A DNA stretch of 49,938 nt from Eubacteriales bacterium (GCA_028704515.1 JAQWFH010000012.1:1-49938); one strand, 5' to 3'. Shown: positions 36,047-45,115, counted from the stretch's first letter. Numbers and translations are program-made. The notes: a model not told the origin generated them from the letters alone.

Positions 36047-36814
36047 TTAATATTTTAAATAGTTATAGTGTGCTTTGGTTTTTTCTTTCCTATATAGAAC
36101 AACATAGCAGACTATCCCCAACGCTATGATTGCGATACTGATTACCTGTGCCTGCTTTAACATCCCCAGCATTAAGCTGTCTGATCTTAATGCTTCTACA
36201 AAGAATCTTTCGACAGAATAAAGGATTGCGTAAAGCAAAAAAATCTGCCCTCTGAATTTCCTTTTGCGCGAAACAGCCATGAGAGCCAAGAACAAAAGGA
36301 AGCACCATACGGATTCATAAAGGAACGTGGCATGATATGTCTGCCCGTCAATCAACACATTGATAGGGAAATCGGTTTGAGCTCCGTACGCCTCTTCATT
36401 GAAAAAGTTGCCCCATCTTCCTATTGCTTGTGCCAATGCTATGGACGGTGCCACAAGGTCTATAACCTCTCCGGCTGGGATTCTTTTTGCATTACAAAAA
36501 ATTACCGCCGCTAACAATCCTGCAATCAATCCACCGTGAATGGCAAGACCTCCGGTTCGCAAATTAAGTATATGGAACAGCTCCCCGTCATATAGACTCC
36601 AATTGAAGGCTACATAATAAAGGCGCGCACCGATGACTCCCGCCGGTATGCAAATTATAAATGCGGTCAATATATCATCCTCAGTTATACCGTAAGATGG
36701 TGCCTTCCTGTATACTATGAGGCAAGCCAATACCATAGCCAATGTTATGATTATCCCATACCACATGATATCAATTCCGAAAACGGTGAAAGCAACCCTT
36801 CCCGGTGTTACCAT
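36047..36814 (-). CDS. lgt: Prolipoprotein diacylglyceryl transferase
   Basis: A 255-residue polytopic membrane enzyme that transfers diacylglycerol to the lipobox Cys of prolipoproteins. The signature 'GGLAIHGGLIAGLLAA' and 'AQAIGRWGNFFNEEAYG' are present, with about seven membrane segments. I use the ATG at 36814, with AAAGGAGG 7 nt upstream, rather than the in-frame ATG at 36859, which would lie at or just downstream of the likely transcription start. Confidence 0.95.
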   Translation of the reverse strand: MVTPGRVAFTVFGIDIMWYGIIITLAMVLACLIVYRKAPSYGITEDDILTAFIICIPAGVIGARLYYVAFNWSLYDGELFHILNLRTGGLAIHGGLIAGLLAAVIFCNAKRIPAGEVIDLVAPSIALAQAIGRWGNFFNEEAYGAQTDFPINVLIDGQTYHATFLYESVWCFLLFLALMAVSRKRKFRGQIFLLYAILYSVERFFVEALRSDSLMLGMLKQAQVISIAIIALGIVCYVVLYRKEKTKAHYNYLKY

Positions 36815-36850
36815 AGCAACGCCTCCTTTCAAACAATTTTTCTGTACCTC

Positions 36851-36879
36851 ATTATACACAAGAAAAACAATTTATGCAA
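36851..36879 (-). promoter_or_regulatory. Sigma-A promoter of the lgt-ychF-lipoprotein operon
   Basis: On the minus strand, TTGCAT (36874-36879), a 17-nt spacer, and a perfect TATAAT (36851-36856), located between the selB stop and lgt. It separates this operon from the selenium genes. Confidence 0.75.
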
Positions 36880-36909
36880 TCCGCCACCTTGCTCACTTCT
36901 CCTGCAGTT

Positions 36910-38835
36910 TTAAAGCTTAATCCTTTTATCTCCCTCAAGGCGCGTCATTTTCCTCTCGTCAAATGCTTCAAGTATTATTATTGCATATTTTCTGGAGGTT
37001 CCGAGTAGGTCTCTGAATTCGGCTAATGTCATACTGCCGCTGCGTTGCATACATTTCTCCATGATTTCAATTGCTTCTTTCCATCTTTTCGCATCTATAT
37101 AATATTGATAAGTAATCTTTTCAAGCTTGCCTTCCGCTACCAGCAGCTCCAGCATTTGCCTCGTTGTATTCTTATCCTTCTCACTTGCTATAACATCATC
37201 TATATGTGGCACGTCGAATCCCGAACGCTCGTATGTGGCAAGCAATCTTTCGCGTATCTGCTGCTGTTCCTTGCCGTATATGCGTTTGAAGCTTTTTAAT
37301 GCAAACTCATTGCCCTCATCTCTTATGATTCCTTCTTTCACAAAGTGTCTTAAAAGTATGCTTGATATCTTATTATCGTTAAAGTAAACAGACTTCTCGA
37401 GTTTGCTCCGCAGCTCCTCTTTTCTCATTCCCGTGCTGATCGGATTTACTTTGTGATATTCTTTAAGTATTTTTTCTGTGATGCTTATAATCTGATTTAT
37501 GAATTGTGTATGGAGAGCTAAGTCTTCTTGCAGCTTGACAACTCTGCCCTCTGATGACAGCGTTTCTACAATATCCTTCGCTTCGGCTGCAGTATATCCG
37601 AGCTTTGCTGCAATCTGTGAAATTGAAGTCTGCTTCTTGCTTTCTTCGAGAAGCGTTTGTTCCATTAATCCACTATTATCCCCCGTCTCTTTAATTATAA
37701 GCCCTTCAATAATGTCTTCGGCGAAACGCTTTCTTTTAGTCGGATTTGCATCGAGTATCACTCCTCCTCCGATGGTCTCAAGTGGGGAGTAGAATCTCAA
37801 TATAAAGCGATCTCCCTTTTTAACCGCAATCGTTTCCTCCATGCGCAATTGGGCAAACCCATTTTCTCCACTTTCCAGACTTTCTCTTTCGAGAAGGACA
37901 GCTTTACATAAAACTTCGGCGGATCCATAATAAAAATGTAAGCGGCTGCCGTTTTTAAGGCTACGTCGGCTATCATTGAACATATCTATCCGTACATCAG
38001 TCATCATTGTTGTCTTAAGGCTGCCTTTGGCTGCAAGAATATCCCCTCGTCTAATTTCTTCTTTTTTGATACCGGTTAAATTGATTGCAGTCCTCTGACC
38101 CGCAAATGCCTTTTCTACCGATTTGCCATGGCTCTGGACACTTCTTACCTTAGCATATTTTTCTTGCGGATAAACCTCTATTTCATCGCCTACAGATACA
38201 GACCCTTCTATGAGAGTCCCCGTCACAACGGTTCCAAATCCAGGCATGGTAAACACCCTATCCACTGGAAGCCTGAACAGCTCCGGTGCACTGCGCCGCT
38301 CTCCGATTGTGGTAGCTGTATCCAATATCAGCTGCTTGAGCTCATTTATATTTTGTCCGGTATAGGAGGAAACCTCGATAACTCGGCCGCCTTCGAGAAA
38401 AGTACCTTTTACAAGCTTTTCTACATCATCGCGCACAACTCCCAGCCATTCCTCATCAACAAGGTCTATCTTGGTGATGACGGTTATCCCGTGCTCTATA
38501 TTAAGCATCTTTATTATTTCAAAATGCTCCAGTGTCTGAGGCATTATCCCCTCATCCGCAGCTATTACGAGTAAGACAATATCTATTCCACCGATGCCGG
38601 CCAGCATATTTTTTATAAATTTCTCATGGCCGGGCACATCTATTATTCCTATATTAACACCGTCCACCTCTTGTATTTGGGCGAATCCGGCTTCTATTGT
38701 TATGCCTCGTTTCTGCTCTTCCTTAAGTCTATCGGTATTTACACCTGTTAAAGCTTTAATCAGACAGGTCTTACCGTGGTCGACATGTCCTGCAGTCCCC
38801 ACTATAACATTATGATTCCGGGAAACATTTTCCAA
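36910..38835 (-). CDS. selB: Selenocysteine-specific elongation factor SelB
   Basis: A 641-residue GTPase that delivers selenocysteyl-tRNA to UGA codons marked by a SECIS hairpin. The G1 motif is in 'VGTAGHVDHGKTCLIKALTG', then 'DRLKEEQKRGITIEAGFA' and 'GIIDVPGHEKFIKNML' (G3), domains II-III, and a C-terminal array of winged helices (from about residue 380) that bind the SECIS element. The length is normal for bacterial SelB. It follows selA by 15 nt and is the last gene of the sel-grd run. Confidence 0.97.
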   Translation of the reverse strand: MENVSRNHNVIVGTAGHVDHGKTCLIKALTGVNTDRLKEEQKRGITIEAGFAQIQEVDGVNIGIIDVPGHEKFIKNMLAGIGGIDIVLLVIAADEGIMPQTLEHFEIIKMLNIEHGITVITKIDLVDEEWLGVVRDDVEKLVKGTFLEGGRVIEVSSYTGQNINELKQLILDTATTIGERRSAPELFRLPVDRVFTMPGFGTVVTGTLIEGSVSVGDEIEVYPQEKYAKVRSVQSHGKSVEKAFAGQRTAINLTGIKKEEIRRGDILAAKGSLKTTMMTDVRIDMFNDSRRSLKNGSRLHFYYGSAEVLCKAVLLERESLESGENGFAQLRMEETIAVKKGDRFILRFYSPLETIGGGVILDANPTKRKRFAEDIIEGLIIKETGDNSGLMEQTLLEESKKQTSISQIAAKLGYTAAEAKDIVETLSSEGRVVKLQEDLALHTQFINQIISITEKILKEYHKVNPISTGMRKEELRSKLEKSVYFNDNKISSILLRHFVKEGIIRDEGNEFALKSFKRIYGKEQQQIRERLLATYERSGFDVPHIDDVIASEKDKNTTRQMLELLVAEGKLEKITYQYYIDAKRWKEAIEIMEKCMQRSGSMTLAEFRDLLGTSRKYAIIILEAFDERKMTRLEGDKRIKL

Positions 38836-38850
38836 ACCAATACCTCCCTT

Positions 38851-40254
38851 TTATATTTGCATTTCAGAGAATGCCCGAGCTATAAACTCTATTTCCTCGT
38901 CCGAAACAGTTCTTGCATTTATAAGCACTTTATCTTTATAAATTCTTGCAATAATAGGTATTTTGTATGCTCGCAAGGCGCTTTCTATTTTTTTCGTGCC
39001 TATTTTATCAGAGCTTACCGATACGCCCCAGCCACTGAGTATACTAGTGGGAGCTGCACCACCGCCGATACGATCCTCTACCTCTGTAATTTCCGCTTCA
39101 AATATATCTGCCGTACTTGAAATTCTTTCCTTTATGGCTTCCGCACGATTTTTCAGTTCCTCGTTTTCAATCGTCATCATTGCAAGCAGAGGCAGATTTT
39201 TCAATGCATACTCGGGTTCAAGGTATGCTCTGAATGTGGCTTCTAGCGCGGCTATAGTCATCTTATCCACTCTTAACACTCTTGCAAGAGGATGCTTTTT
39301 CATTACATTTATATATTTTTTCTTTCCGATTATAATCCCACTCTGAGGTCCGCCCAAAAGCTTGTCTCCGCTGAAGAGCATTATGTCGGCACCTTGGGAA
39401 ATTCCATCTGCTACTGTAGGCTCATCTACCCCGTATTTTTTCATGTCCGACATAAGGCCGCTGCCCATATCGTATATTACCGGCAGTTCTTTTTCTGCTG
39501 CTATTTTCACAAGCTCGGATACGCAGACCTCTGCTGTAAAACCTACTATTTTGTAGTTGCTTGTATTGACCTTTAAAAGTGCTGCGGTGCATTCGTTTAT
39601 GGCTTTACTGTAATCTTCGGGCTTTGTTTTGTTTGTCGTTCCTACTTCTCGAAGCACAGCTCCGCTCTGCTCCATTATTTCCGGAATACGAAATGATCCG
39701 CCAATTTCGACAAGTTCACCTCTGGATACGATTACCTCTCTATCCTTTGCAAGGGCAGATAAGCACAGCATTGTTGCAGCTGCATTATTATTTACTACCA
39801 TTGCAGCATCTGCACCCGTAATTTTCATTATAAGCTTTTCAATATGGTCATGCCTGGAACCTCTTACTCCCCTCTTTAAATCATATTCAAGAGTTGAGTA
39901 GTTTGCTGCAACTTCAGCTACTGCATCGCAAGCCCCGCGGGAGAGTTTTGCTCTTCCCAGGTTCGTATGAAGTATAATTCCTGTAGCGTTTATGGTGCGT
40001 CTGAGGTTTTTTTGTTTTTTTTCTTCAATTCTATTAATTATCCGAGTAAGTATGCTGTCGTATCCCATCTGGATTTTATTTAAATCCTGTTCACTATCGG
40101 CAGACATTATCTTATCACGAATTTTGTCAACTTCTTCTCTGGCTGCTTCCAGAATAATATTCCTCGGTGTGTCTCCAAAAAACACAAATAAGCGCCGATC
40201 ATTCAGCACTTCATCTATTTTTGGGATTTCTCGCAATAACTTTCCCTTTTCCAT
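38851..40254 (-). CDS. selA: L-seryl-tRNA(Sec) selenium transferase SelA
   Basis: A 467-residue PLP enzyme that converts seryl-tRNA(Sec) to selenocysteyl-tRNA(Sec). Visible are 'INATGIILHTNLGRAKLSRG', 'YSTLEYDLKRGVRGSRHDHI', 'VVNNNAAATMLCLSAL' and the PLP-lysine segment 'IMLFSGDKLLGGPQSGII'. I start at 40254, where GGGAGG is 6 nt upstream. The longer open frame runs back through the tRNA-Sec gene and is not real there. SelA lies 25 nt after the tRNA-Sec gene and is presumably co-transcribed with it. Confidence 0.96.
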   Translation of the reverse strand: MEKGKLLREIPKIDEVLNDRRLFVFFGDTPRNIILEAAREEVDKIRDKIMSADSEQDLNKIQMGYDSILTRIINRIEEKKQKNLRRTINATGIILHTNLGRAKLSRGACDAVAEVAANYSTLEYDLKRGVRGSRHDHIEKLIMKITGADAAMVVNNNAAATMLCLSALAKDREVIVSRGELVEIGGSFRIPEIMEQSGAVLREVGTTNKTKPEDYSKAINECTAALLKVNTSNYKIVGFTAEVCVSELVKIAAEKELPVIYDMGSGLMSDMKKYGVDEPTVADGISQGADIMLFSGDKLLGGPQSGIIIGKKKYINVMKKHPLARVLRVDKMTIAALEATFRAYLEPEYALKNLPLLAMMTIENEELKNRAEAIKERISSTADIFEAEITEVEDRIGGGAAPTSILSGWGVSVSSDKIGTKKIESALRAYKIPIIARIYKDKVLINARTVSDEEIEFIARAFSEMQI

Positions 40255-40279
40255 ATTGACCTCCCGCTTTGTGATAAAA

Positions 40280-40376
40280 TGGCGGGAATATGTGGGAATC
40301 GAACCCACCCAAGAGGCTCCTAACCCCTCGAACCGGTTTTGAAGACCGGAAGGCACACCAGCACCCATCTATCCCC
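40280..40376 (-). tRNA. selC: Selenocysteine tRNA (TCA), selC
   Basis: A 97-nt tRNA with encoded CCA. The anticodon loop CTTCAAA gives TCA, which reads UGA. It has the tRNA-Sec hallmarks: a 6-bp D stem (GGGTGC / GTGCCT) with a small TGGT loop, a long variable arm (GAGG...CCTC), a T arm GTGGG-TTCGATT-CCCAC, and an extended acceptor of about 8 pairs (GGGGATAG / ATATTCCC). The eighth pair is a G-A mismatch and the fourth a G-U. Discriminator is G. Confidence 0.93.
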
Positions 40377-40396
40377 TTATCTAAAAGCCTTCTTAA

Positions 40397-40425
40397 AATA
40401 TAGCATAAGTTTACAAATAGTACAA
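40397..40425 (-). promoter_or_regulatory. Predicted promoter of selC-selA-selB (extended -10)
   Basis: On the minus strand, TTGTAC (40420-40425), a 17-nt spacer, and TATATT (40397-40402) preceded by TGC, an extended -10. The tRNA-Sec 5' end is 21 nt downstream of the -10. It lies in the gap after grdD, so the sel genes can be expressed without the glycine riboswitch. Confidence 0.65.
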
Positions 40426-40515
40426 TGCTATGGCTGTCGGTTTCTGCCACAGGACCGCACTTCCGCAGCCCTGCAGCAATTCCTTTGTTCTTTCTAAACT
40501 TCCTCTTAAAACCTA

Positions 40516-41634
40516 TTAGATATAATCGTTTTCTTTCAGAATAGAAAACGCGGTTTCTTCATTTGCTTCGCTTATCATTACAATTGGGCCCGTACATCCC
40601 ATACCACTTTCGGCATAGATACCTTTCGAATGCAGAAGTGATACTGCATCTTCCAAATCCATTACCTCTATCCCCGCGATTTGTGACGTAACGACTTCTT
40701 TTGGCGGGATATTGTATTTAGGCGCCTCTTTTCTTGCCTCCGCTTTGTCACTTTTTATCTCATCCAATATCTCATAAAGCTTTGCCTTTTTTGCCTTTTT
40801 AAATTCATCGGCTGCAATCTTGCAATATCCTTCTCTGATGAGCTTATCTGCGTATTCGATTGCTCCCGCTATCACAGGGGCGCCGGAGGCTCTTGATATT
40901 ATCATAATTATATCATCAAAGCCTTCTCCCACTCCCGGACCATAACCCCAGCCTGTGGCTTCATAGCTTCCTCCCGTAGACCCTGCAGAAAATATCTTAA
41001 TCATAAGATTGCCCGTAAGAGAATCCATAACCATAACATCGGCACTTCCGGATATTAGGTCATTCCCTCTCATTACAGCTCCGCCTTCGGCTCTTTGAGA
41101 GCCTGCAAATTTTATACCATATCCGTTTTGCGCAAGCTGCTTTAATGCCTTTTCTGTCTGCCGCGCACCGTCTATGTTGACAATCCCTACTGTAGGCTCC
41201 GCAACCCCTGAGGCCTTGGCCGCTATAATTCCATATACCGCATTTCTTACCATAGCAGCTACTCTGTCAGTATCGGAAGTCCCCGTAGTTGAAGCAATAT
41301 ATATAGCTCTGCCTCTTGCCGGAGTTATTACCTTTCCGATGGTTGAAACGCCTATTGGAAATGGATAGTGCATAGTTACCGCACCATCTATCTCACCGCT
41401 TGAAAGCATCTGCTCCATTTTCTTGTGAACACATTCACCTTCTATGACTACAACCTTATATCCTTTTGCACGAGCAAGCTCAGCACCCAGATATATTTCC
41501 TCCATGCCATGCTCGCTTTCATCGGCAGCAATACCTATTACCGGTTTCTTTCCGAATTCTCCTGTTTCCAGTGCATCAGCCATTTGAAGAAAAGTATCGG
41601 AAATTATATTGTTTATTTTCTTTTTGTTTGACAT
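40516..41634 (-). CDS. grdD: Glycine/sarcosine/betaine reductase component C, alpha subunit
   Basis: A 372-residue protein recognised as GrdD. With GrdC it forms protein C, which receives the carboxymethyl group from selenoprotein A and releases acetyl phosphate. The fold resembles phosphate acetyl/butyryl-transferases (PlsX-like): 'GKKPVIGIAADESEHG', 'GVSTIGKVITPARGRAIYIA' and 'VADVMVMDSLTGNLMIKIF'-type segments. A conserved Cys near the C-terminus ('ESGMGCTGPIVM') fits the acyl-carrying role described for this subunit. It follows grdC by 27 nt. Confidence 0.93.
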   Translation of the reverse strand: MSNKKKINNIISDTFLQMADALETGEFGKKPVIGIAADESEHGMEEIYLGAELARAKGYKVVVIEGECVHKKMEQMLSSGEIDGAVTMHYPFPIGVSTIGKVITPARGRAIYIASTTGTSDTDRVAAMVRNAVYGIIAAKASGVAEPTVGIVNIDGARQTEKALKQLAQNGYGIKFAGSQRAEGGAVMRGNDLISGSADVMVMDSLTGNLMIKIFSAGSTGGSYEATGWGYGPGVGEGFDDIIMIISRASGAPVIAGAIEYADKLIREGYCKIAADEFKKAKKAKLYEILDEIKSDKAEARKEAPKYNIPPKEVVTSQIAGIEVMDLEDAVSLLHSKGIYAESGMGCTGPIVMISEANEETAFSILKENDYI

Positions 41635-41661
41635 AATCCCTTCCTTTCAAACAGTATACTG

Positions 41662-43221
41662 TTATTCCTTCATAATGCTATCCGCAAGCTGCTTCATGGC
41701 ATTGGCAATTAGGCCCTTTACCTTTTTCTCATCAAAATCGGATGCCTTAGCTCCTTCGGTTTCACCGCTATTCGCTTCCAGAACGAAGGATACCCCGTCA
41801 AATAGATTAGTCATTCGTCCTAGGAAAAGACTCCCTTTCCCTATAATCATGGCTTTGTTTATCTTGCCGGCCATTATGTCATCTTTAGCAAATCCCAGAT
41901 AAGGAACACCTGACGGTATATGCCCTTGTGTAGGCGCCCATCCCTGCATTCCATGTTTTTTTACAAAGTCGGCAATTTCAGTTCTTTCTATTTCTCCTTT
42001 TTTTACTGCCAGTGCCGCTATCATTTTGTAGTTTGATTCCGGGACATCCCCCGCGCCGGCAGGCTTTGTTATATCAGGATTTTGCATCTCAGGGGAATAT
42101 TTGTCTATATCCGTTATTTTTAGACCTTTACTCTCAAGCGCATTGGTTACCAGGGATGATATAACTGCCTGAGGCGATGAGCCCGTCCCCACTGTATGCC
42201 TACCTGTTATATCGTTTCGTATCACCGGGCTTACTCCGTCATTTTCACTTATTAGTACGGAAAATCCCGAAATTACATCCTCCAGTATCGGGAGACCCTT
42301 CTTCACATGATCCCTTCCGTTCATGCCCAGCTTTGCCGTACAGCCTCCCGCTGTAACAACAACATTTTTGAATGTCCCCGCCTTTACAAGGGAAGCTGCC
42401 GAAAGTATTGCATGTGCGGGCGCCGCACAGAAGCCTCTTACGTCAGAACCTGTTGCGTTATGCAATCCGGCTATCTCTGCCGCCGCCTTTGCAAAGTTGC
42501 CGCCTCCTCTTTGGTTCATATCACCACAAGCCTCTTCGCAACAATCTATGACATAATCTACATCTCCCGGATCTATGCCGGTCGACCTGAGCAGGCAAAG
42601 GAGAGAAAAGACGCTTGATGCTTTTGTCGCCAAATTTTCAAGCATCACGTGCGCTGATAAATTTATATCCACATCGTGCGCGCGCTTAACCGCCCCTACG
42701 AGAGCGCCATTAAAATATATGGCCTCCGCATGCTCTTTTTCGACTAATTCCGTAATTATTTCTATGCTTTCTTGATTTTTTGCGATTGGTGCTGATTTTT
42801 CCTCTCCTATAAGCTCATGCTTTGCTAACTTTTCTCTGACTTGCTCCGCAAAGCTTCTTTCTAGCTTCACAAGATCAAATGCATCGCTTATAGCCATCAG
42901 TCCTATGAACATATCTTGGGAGATAATTTCACCAAATTTGCCTTTTGTACCAAGCTCATCCGAATTGGGTAGCCTTTTGTCATGCCATGGAAGCGCCAAT
43001 CCCTCAAGAACATCTGGGGAGGCATTCCCTATATATACTTGATTTGGTATATAAGAAACTATCTCCTCAAAGCTTCTGAGGTGTTTCGGAAGAGCCGTAA
43101 GATACTCTGAGCCTGGATTTACAATCCTTTCCGTAGTCTGTGTGGTTCCATTATACAGCACCATATCCTGCGCTGCCGCAAGAGTATAAGCTGTCCCTTT
43201 TAACACTGCGTATCCGCTCAT
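41662..43221 (-). CDS. grdC: Glycine/sarcosine/betaine reductase component C, beta subunit
   Basis: A 519-residue protein recognised as GrdC, the larger subunit of protein C. It starts 'MSGYAVLKGTAYTLAAAQD' and has a ketoacyl-synthase III (FabH)-like core with 'DYVIDCCEEACGDMNQRGGG', 'VRGFCAAPAHAILSAASLV' and 'TAGGCTAKLGMNGRDHV'. Conserved cysteines in these blocks are likely acyl acceptors. It lies between trxA (14 nt) and grdD (27 nt). Confidence 0.94.
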   Translation of the reverse strand: MSGYAVLKGTAYTLAAAQDMVLYNGTTQTTERIVNPGSEYLTALPKHLRSFEEIVSYIPNQVYIGNASPDVLEGLALPWHDKRLPNSDELGTKGKFGEIISQDMFIGLMAISDAFDLVKLERSFAEQVREKLAKHELIGEEKSAPIAKNQESIEIITELVEKEHAEAIYFNGALVGAVKRAHDVDINLSAHVMLENLATKASSVFSLLCLLRSTGIDPGDVDYVIDCCEEACGDMNQRGGGNFAKAAAEIAGLHNATGSDVRGFCAAPAHAILSAASLVKAGTFKNVVVTAGGCTAKLGMNGRDHVKKGLPILEDVISGFSVLISENDGVSPVIRNDITGRHTVGTGSSPQAVISSLVTNALESKGLKITDIDKYSPEMQNPDITKPAGAGDVPESNYKMIAALAVKKGEIERTEIADFVKKHGMQGWAPTQGHIPSGVPYLGFAKDDIMAGKINKAMIIGKGSLFLGRMTNLFDGVSFVLEANSGETEGAKASDFDEKKVKGLIANAMKQLADSIMKE

Positions 43222-43235
43222 CTCATACCTCCGTT

Positions 43236-43553
43236 TTACAGATATTTCTTTATCATTTCTTCTATAGCTTCTGGAGTAGCGTCATCTTTAACGAGCTCTT
43301 CAACTTTTTCGCCGTCTTTGTATATCGCTATAACAGGAAGCCCCATAATTTTTTGTCCGATTGCAAGCCTTCTTGCCGAGCTCGTGTTCAATTTGCAAAA
43401 TTTAATATCGTTCCCGTATTTTCCAGCGAGTTCCTCAACATGAGGCATCAATGCCTCGCAAGGTGCACAACCGTTTCCAAAATAATCCACAAGAACGGTA
43501 CCCTCTGCCTTCAAAACTTCATCTTCAAAAGTATTTTTATCACAAAGTATCAT
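43236..43553 (-). CDS. trxA: Thioredoxin of the glycine reductase system
   Basis: A 105-residue thioredoxin. The active site is GCAPC with Cys29 and Cys32, rather than the usual WCGPC. The changed active site, lacking Trp, is a feature of glycine-reductase-linked thioredoxins. 'GLPVIAIYKDGEKVEEL' carries the cis-Pro. It is expected to reduce the oxidised selenenylsulfide of GrdA after each turnover. It lies 13 nt after trxB. Confidence 0.93.
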   Translation of the reverse strand: MILCDKNTFEDEVLKAEGTVLVDYFGNGCAPCEALMPHVEELAGKYGNDIKFCKLNTSSARRLAIGQKIMGLPVIAIYKDGEKVEELVKDDATPEAIEEMIKKYL

Positions 43554-43566
43554 TTCTTTTCCTCCC

Positions 43567-44505
43567 TTACTCCATTTCTTCTATATACTTGCCCGCTTGA
43601 ACTGCAGCAATTGCACCGTCCGCCGCTGCCGTTACTACTTGCCTTAGGCTTTTTTCCCTTATATCTCCTGCAGCAAAGACTCCTGGGATATTTGTTTTCA
43701 TATCATCATCTGTCAATATATAGCCCTTGTTCATCACTACCTTGCCATCATAAAGAGATGAGTTTGGCGAATATCCTATAAATACGAATACCCCAAATGT
43801 TCCGTCTTCTTCATCGGCAAATATCTCTGTTCTTTCTCCGGTTTTGACGTTTTCAACAATCATGCTTTCCAGCAATCCGTCGCCCTTGAGTTTCTTTACC
43901 ACGCTATCCCACATGAATTCAAGCTTCTCATTTTTAAAGGCCTTTTCCTGTATGGATTTGACGGCTCTAAGCTCATTTCTTCTGTGAATAACAGTGACTT
44001 TCCTTGCAAACTTTGTAAGATACATAGCTTCCTCAACGGCAGCATCACCGCCACCTACAACATACACTTCAAAATCTTCAAAGAAAGCTGCATCGCAAGT
44101 CGCACAGTACGAAACTCCCTTTCCAATTAATTCCTTCTCCCCAGGGCAATTTATAGGAACAGGTGTCGCACCGTTAGCTATTATAATCGTCTTTGCTGAA
44201 TATTCGCCCCTTTTGCACTTTATCTTTTTTACATCGCCCTCAAGTTCTACGTCCTCAACGCTGTCTACGACCCTTTCAACACCGAAACGCTCGGCTTGAG
44301 CGGTCATTCTGGCTATCAATGACGGACCGGTTTCCTCAGAAAGGCTCCCCGGGTAATTCTCAATTTCATCGGTCTGACCAATCTGTCCGCCGTCTTTACC
44401 TTTTTCTATAATCAGAGTTGAAAGCCGAGCTCTCCCTGCGTAAAGTCCGGCTGAAAGACCTGCGGGTCCTGCTCCTATTATTATCACATCATAAATTTTC
44501 CCCAT
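43567..44505 (-). CDS. trxB: Thioredoxin reductase (NADPH-dependent type flavoprotein)
   Basis: A 312-residue flavoprotein. It has the FAD-binding 'DVIIIGAGPAGLSAGLYAGR', the redox pair CATC at 134-137, the second dinucleotide motif 'VYVVGGGDAAVEEAMYLT' and the C-terminal 'GVFAAGDIREKSLRQVVTAA'. The GGGDAA..HRR pattern fits a pyridine-nucleotide-dependent low-Mr thioredoxin reductase. It feeds electrons to the adjacent thioredoxin for glycine reduction. Confidence 0.95.
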   Translation of the reverse strand: MGKIYDVIIIGAGPAGLSAGLYAGRARLSTLIIEKGKDGGQIGQTDEIENYPGSLSEETGPSLIARMTAQAERFGVERVVDSVEDVELEGDVKKIKCKRGEYSAKTIIIANGATPVPINCPGEKELIGKGVSYCATCDAAFFEDFEVYVVGGGDAAVEEAMYLTKFARKVTVIHRRNELRAVKSIQEKAFKNEKLEFMWDSVVKKLKGDGLLESMIVENVKTGERTEIFADEEDGTFGVFVFIGYSPNSSLYDGKVVMNKGYILTDDDMKTNIPGVFAAGDIREKSLRQVVTAAADGAIAAVQAGKYIEEME

Positions 44506-44543
44506 GGGTCTTTATCCCTCCTTAATTTTTAGTTTTGTGTAAA

Positions 44544-44604
44544 AGGCTGCTTCTTCATAGAAACTAGTTACTGAGAACATACCTCCATAATTAAGAAACA
44601 GCCT
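44544..44604 (-). promoter_or_regulatory. Long hairpin in the grdA-trxB gap
   Basis: On the minus strand, AGGCTGTTTCTT and AAGAAGCAGCCT form a 12-bp stem (one G-U pair) around a 37-nt loop, followed by TTTT. It sits in the 148-nt gap between grdA and trxB. It could be a partial terminator that sets the ratio of the grdEBA to trxB-grdD parts, or an RNA-stability element. A second small hairpin (TTAAAGG / CCTTTAA) overlaps the grdA stop codon. Confidence 0.5.
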
Positions 44605-44653
44605 ATTACCGAATTATTTGTTTTCTGGCGCGTCGCTTAAAGGAATTATCCCT

Positions 44654-45115
44654 TTAAAGCTGATCTCTTACAGCCGTCATTTCAGCAATAATATCATCAA
44701 CATCCAGAACCATTTCCATCATGCTGATTTGCTCGTCATAGACGGTTTCATCAATTTCCGCCTTAATTCCCGGCTCACAGATATGATATACTGAGAGTCC
44801 CAACGAGACTCCTGCTAACGGACCTGCATATGTCGGATCTCCAAGAGTTACGGTTTCTGCAGCAAGGCCTGCGGCTTCACCTTCTGCCGCACCTATCAAA
44901 ACAACAACATCATCTTTACCGTATTGTTCTGCAAATTCTTTTACTCTCTTCTGATTTTCCAGGTCCATAGCTCCTGCGGCCGTTCAGACAAAACACTCTG
45001 TTGAGGCGTATATAACCTGTGCTCCCGCGCTCTCGGCACATTCCTGTATCGCTTGCCCCGGAATGCCGTCACGGTCTCCTATTATTATCGCCTTTTTACC
45101 TTTCAATAGTGCCAT
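44654..45115 (-). CDS. grdA: Glycine reductase selenoprotein A (in-frame UGA)
   Basis: A 153-residue selenoprotein (protein A). From the ATG at 45115, with AAGGAGG upstream, it reads [20 protein letters not shown] and reaches STECFVU, where U is an in-frame TGA (44984-44986, residue 44), then [11 protein letters not shown]. The CxxU redox motif matches known GrdA proteins, in which Sec44 carries the carboxymethyl-selenoether intermediate. The downstream part, '[20 protein letters not shown]' to '[15 protein letters not shown]', is typical. A standard gene caller would report only the C-terminal 104 residues. Confidence 0.96.
44960..44986 (-). other. Sec UGA codon and candidate SECIS hairpin of grdA
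   Basis: TGA at 44984-44986 (minus strand). Starting 7 nt downstream, CAGG and CCTG can pair with a 9-nt loop. This is a small candidate for the bacterial SECIS element that SelB reads; the stem is short, so its extent is uncertain. Confidence 0.6.

Noticed and set aside
40255..40368. An N-terminal extension of selA
   Set aside because: The first 38 codons of the longer frame lie across the tRNA-Sec gene; the ATG at 40254 has a good ribosome binding site.
44654..45115. grdA region read as a frameshifted or nonsense pseudogene
   Set aside because: The single in-frame TGA is in the exact CxxU context of known GrdA, the rest of the frame is intact, and tRNA-Sec, selA, selB and selD are all present.
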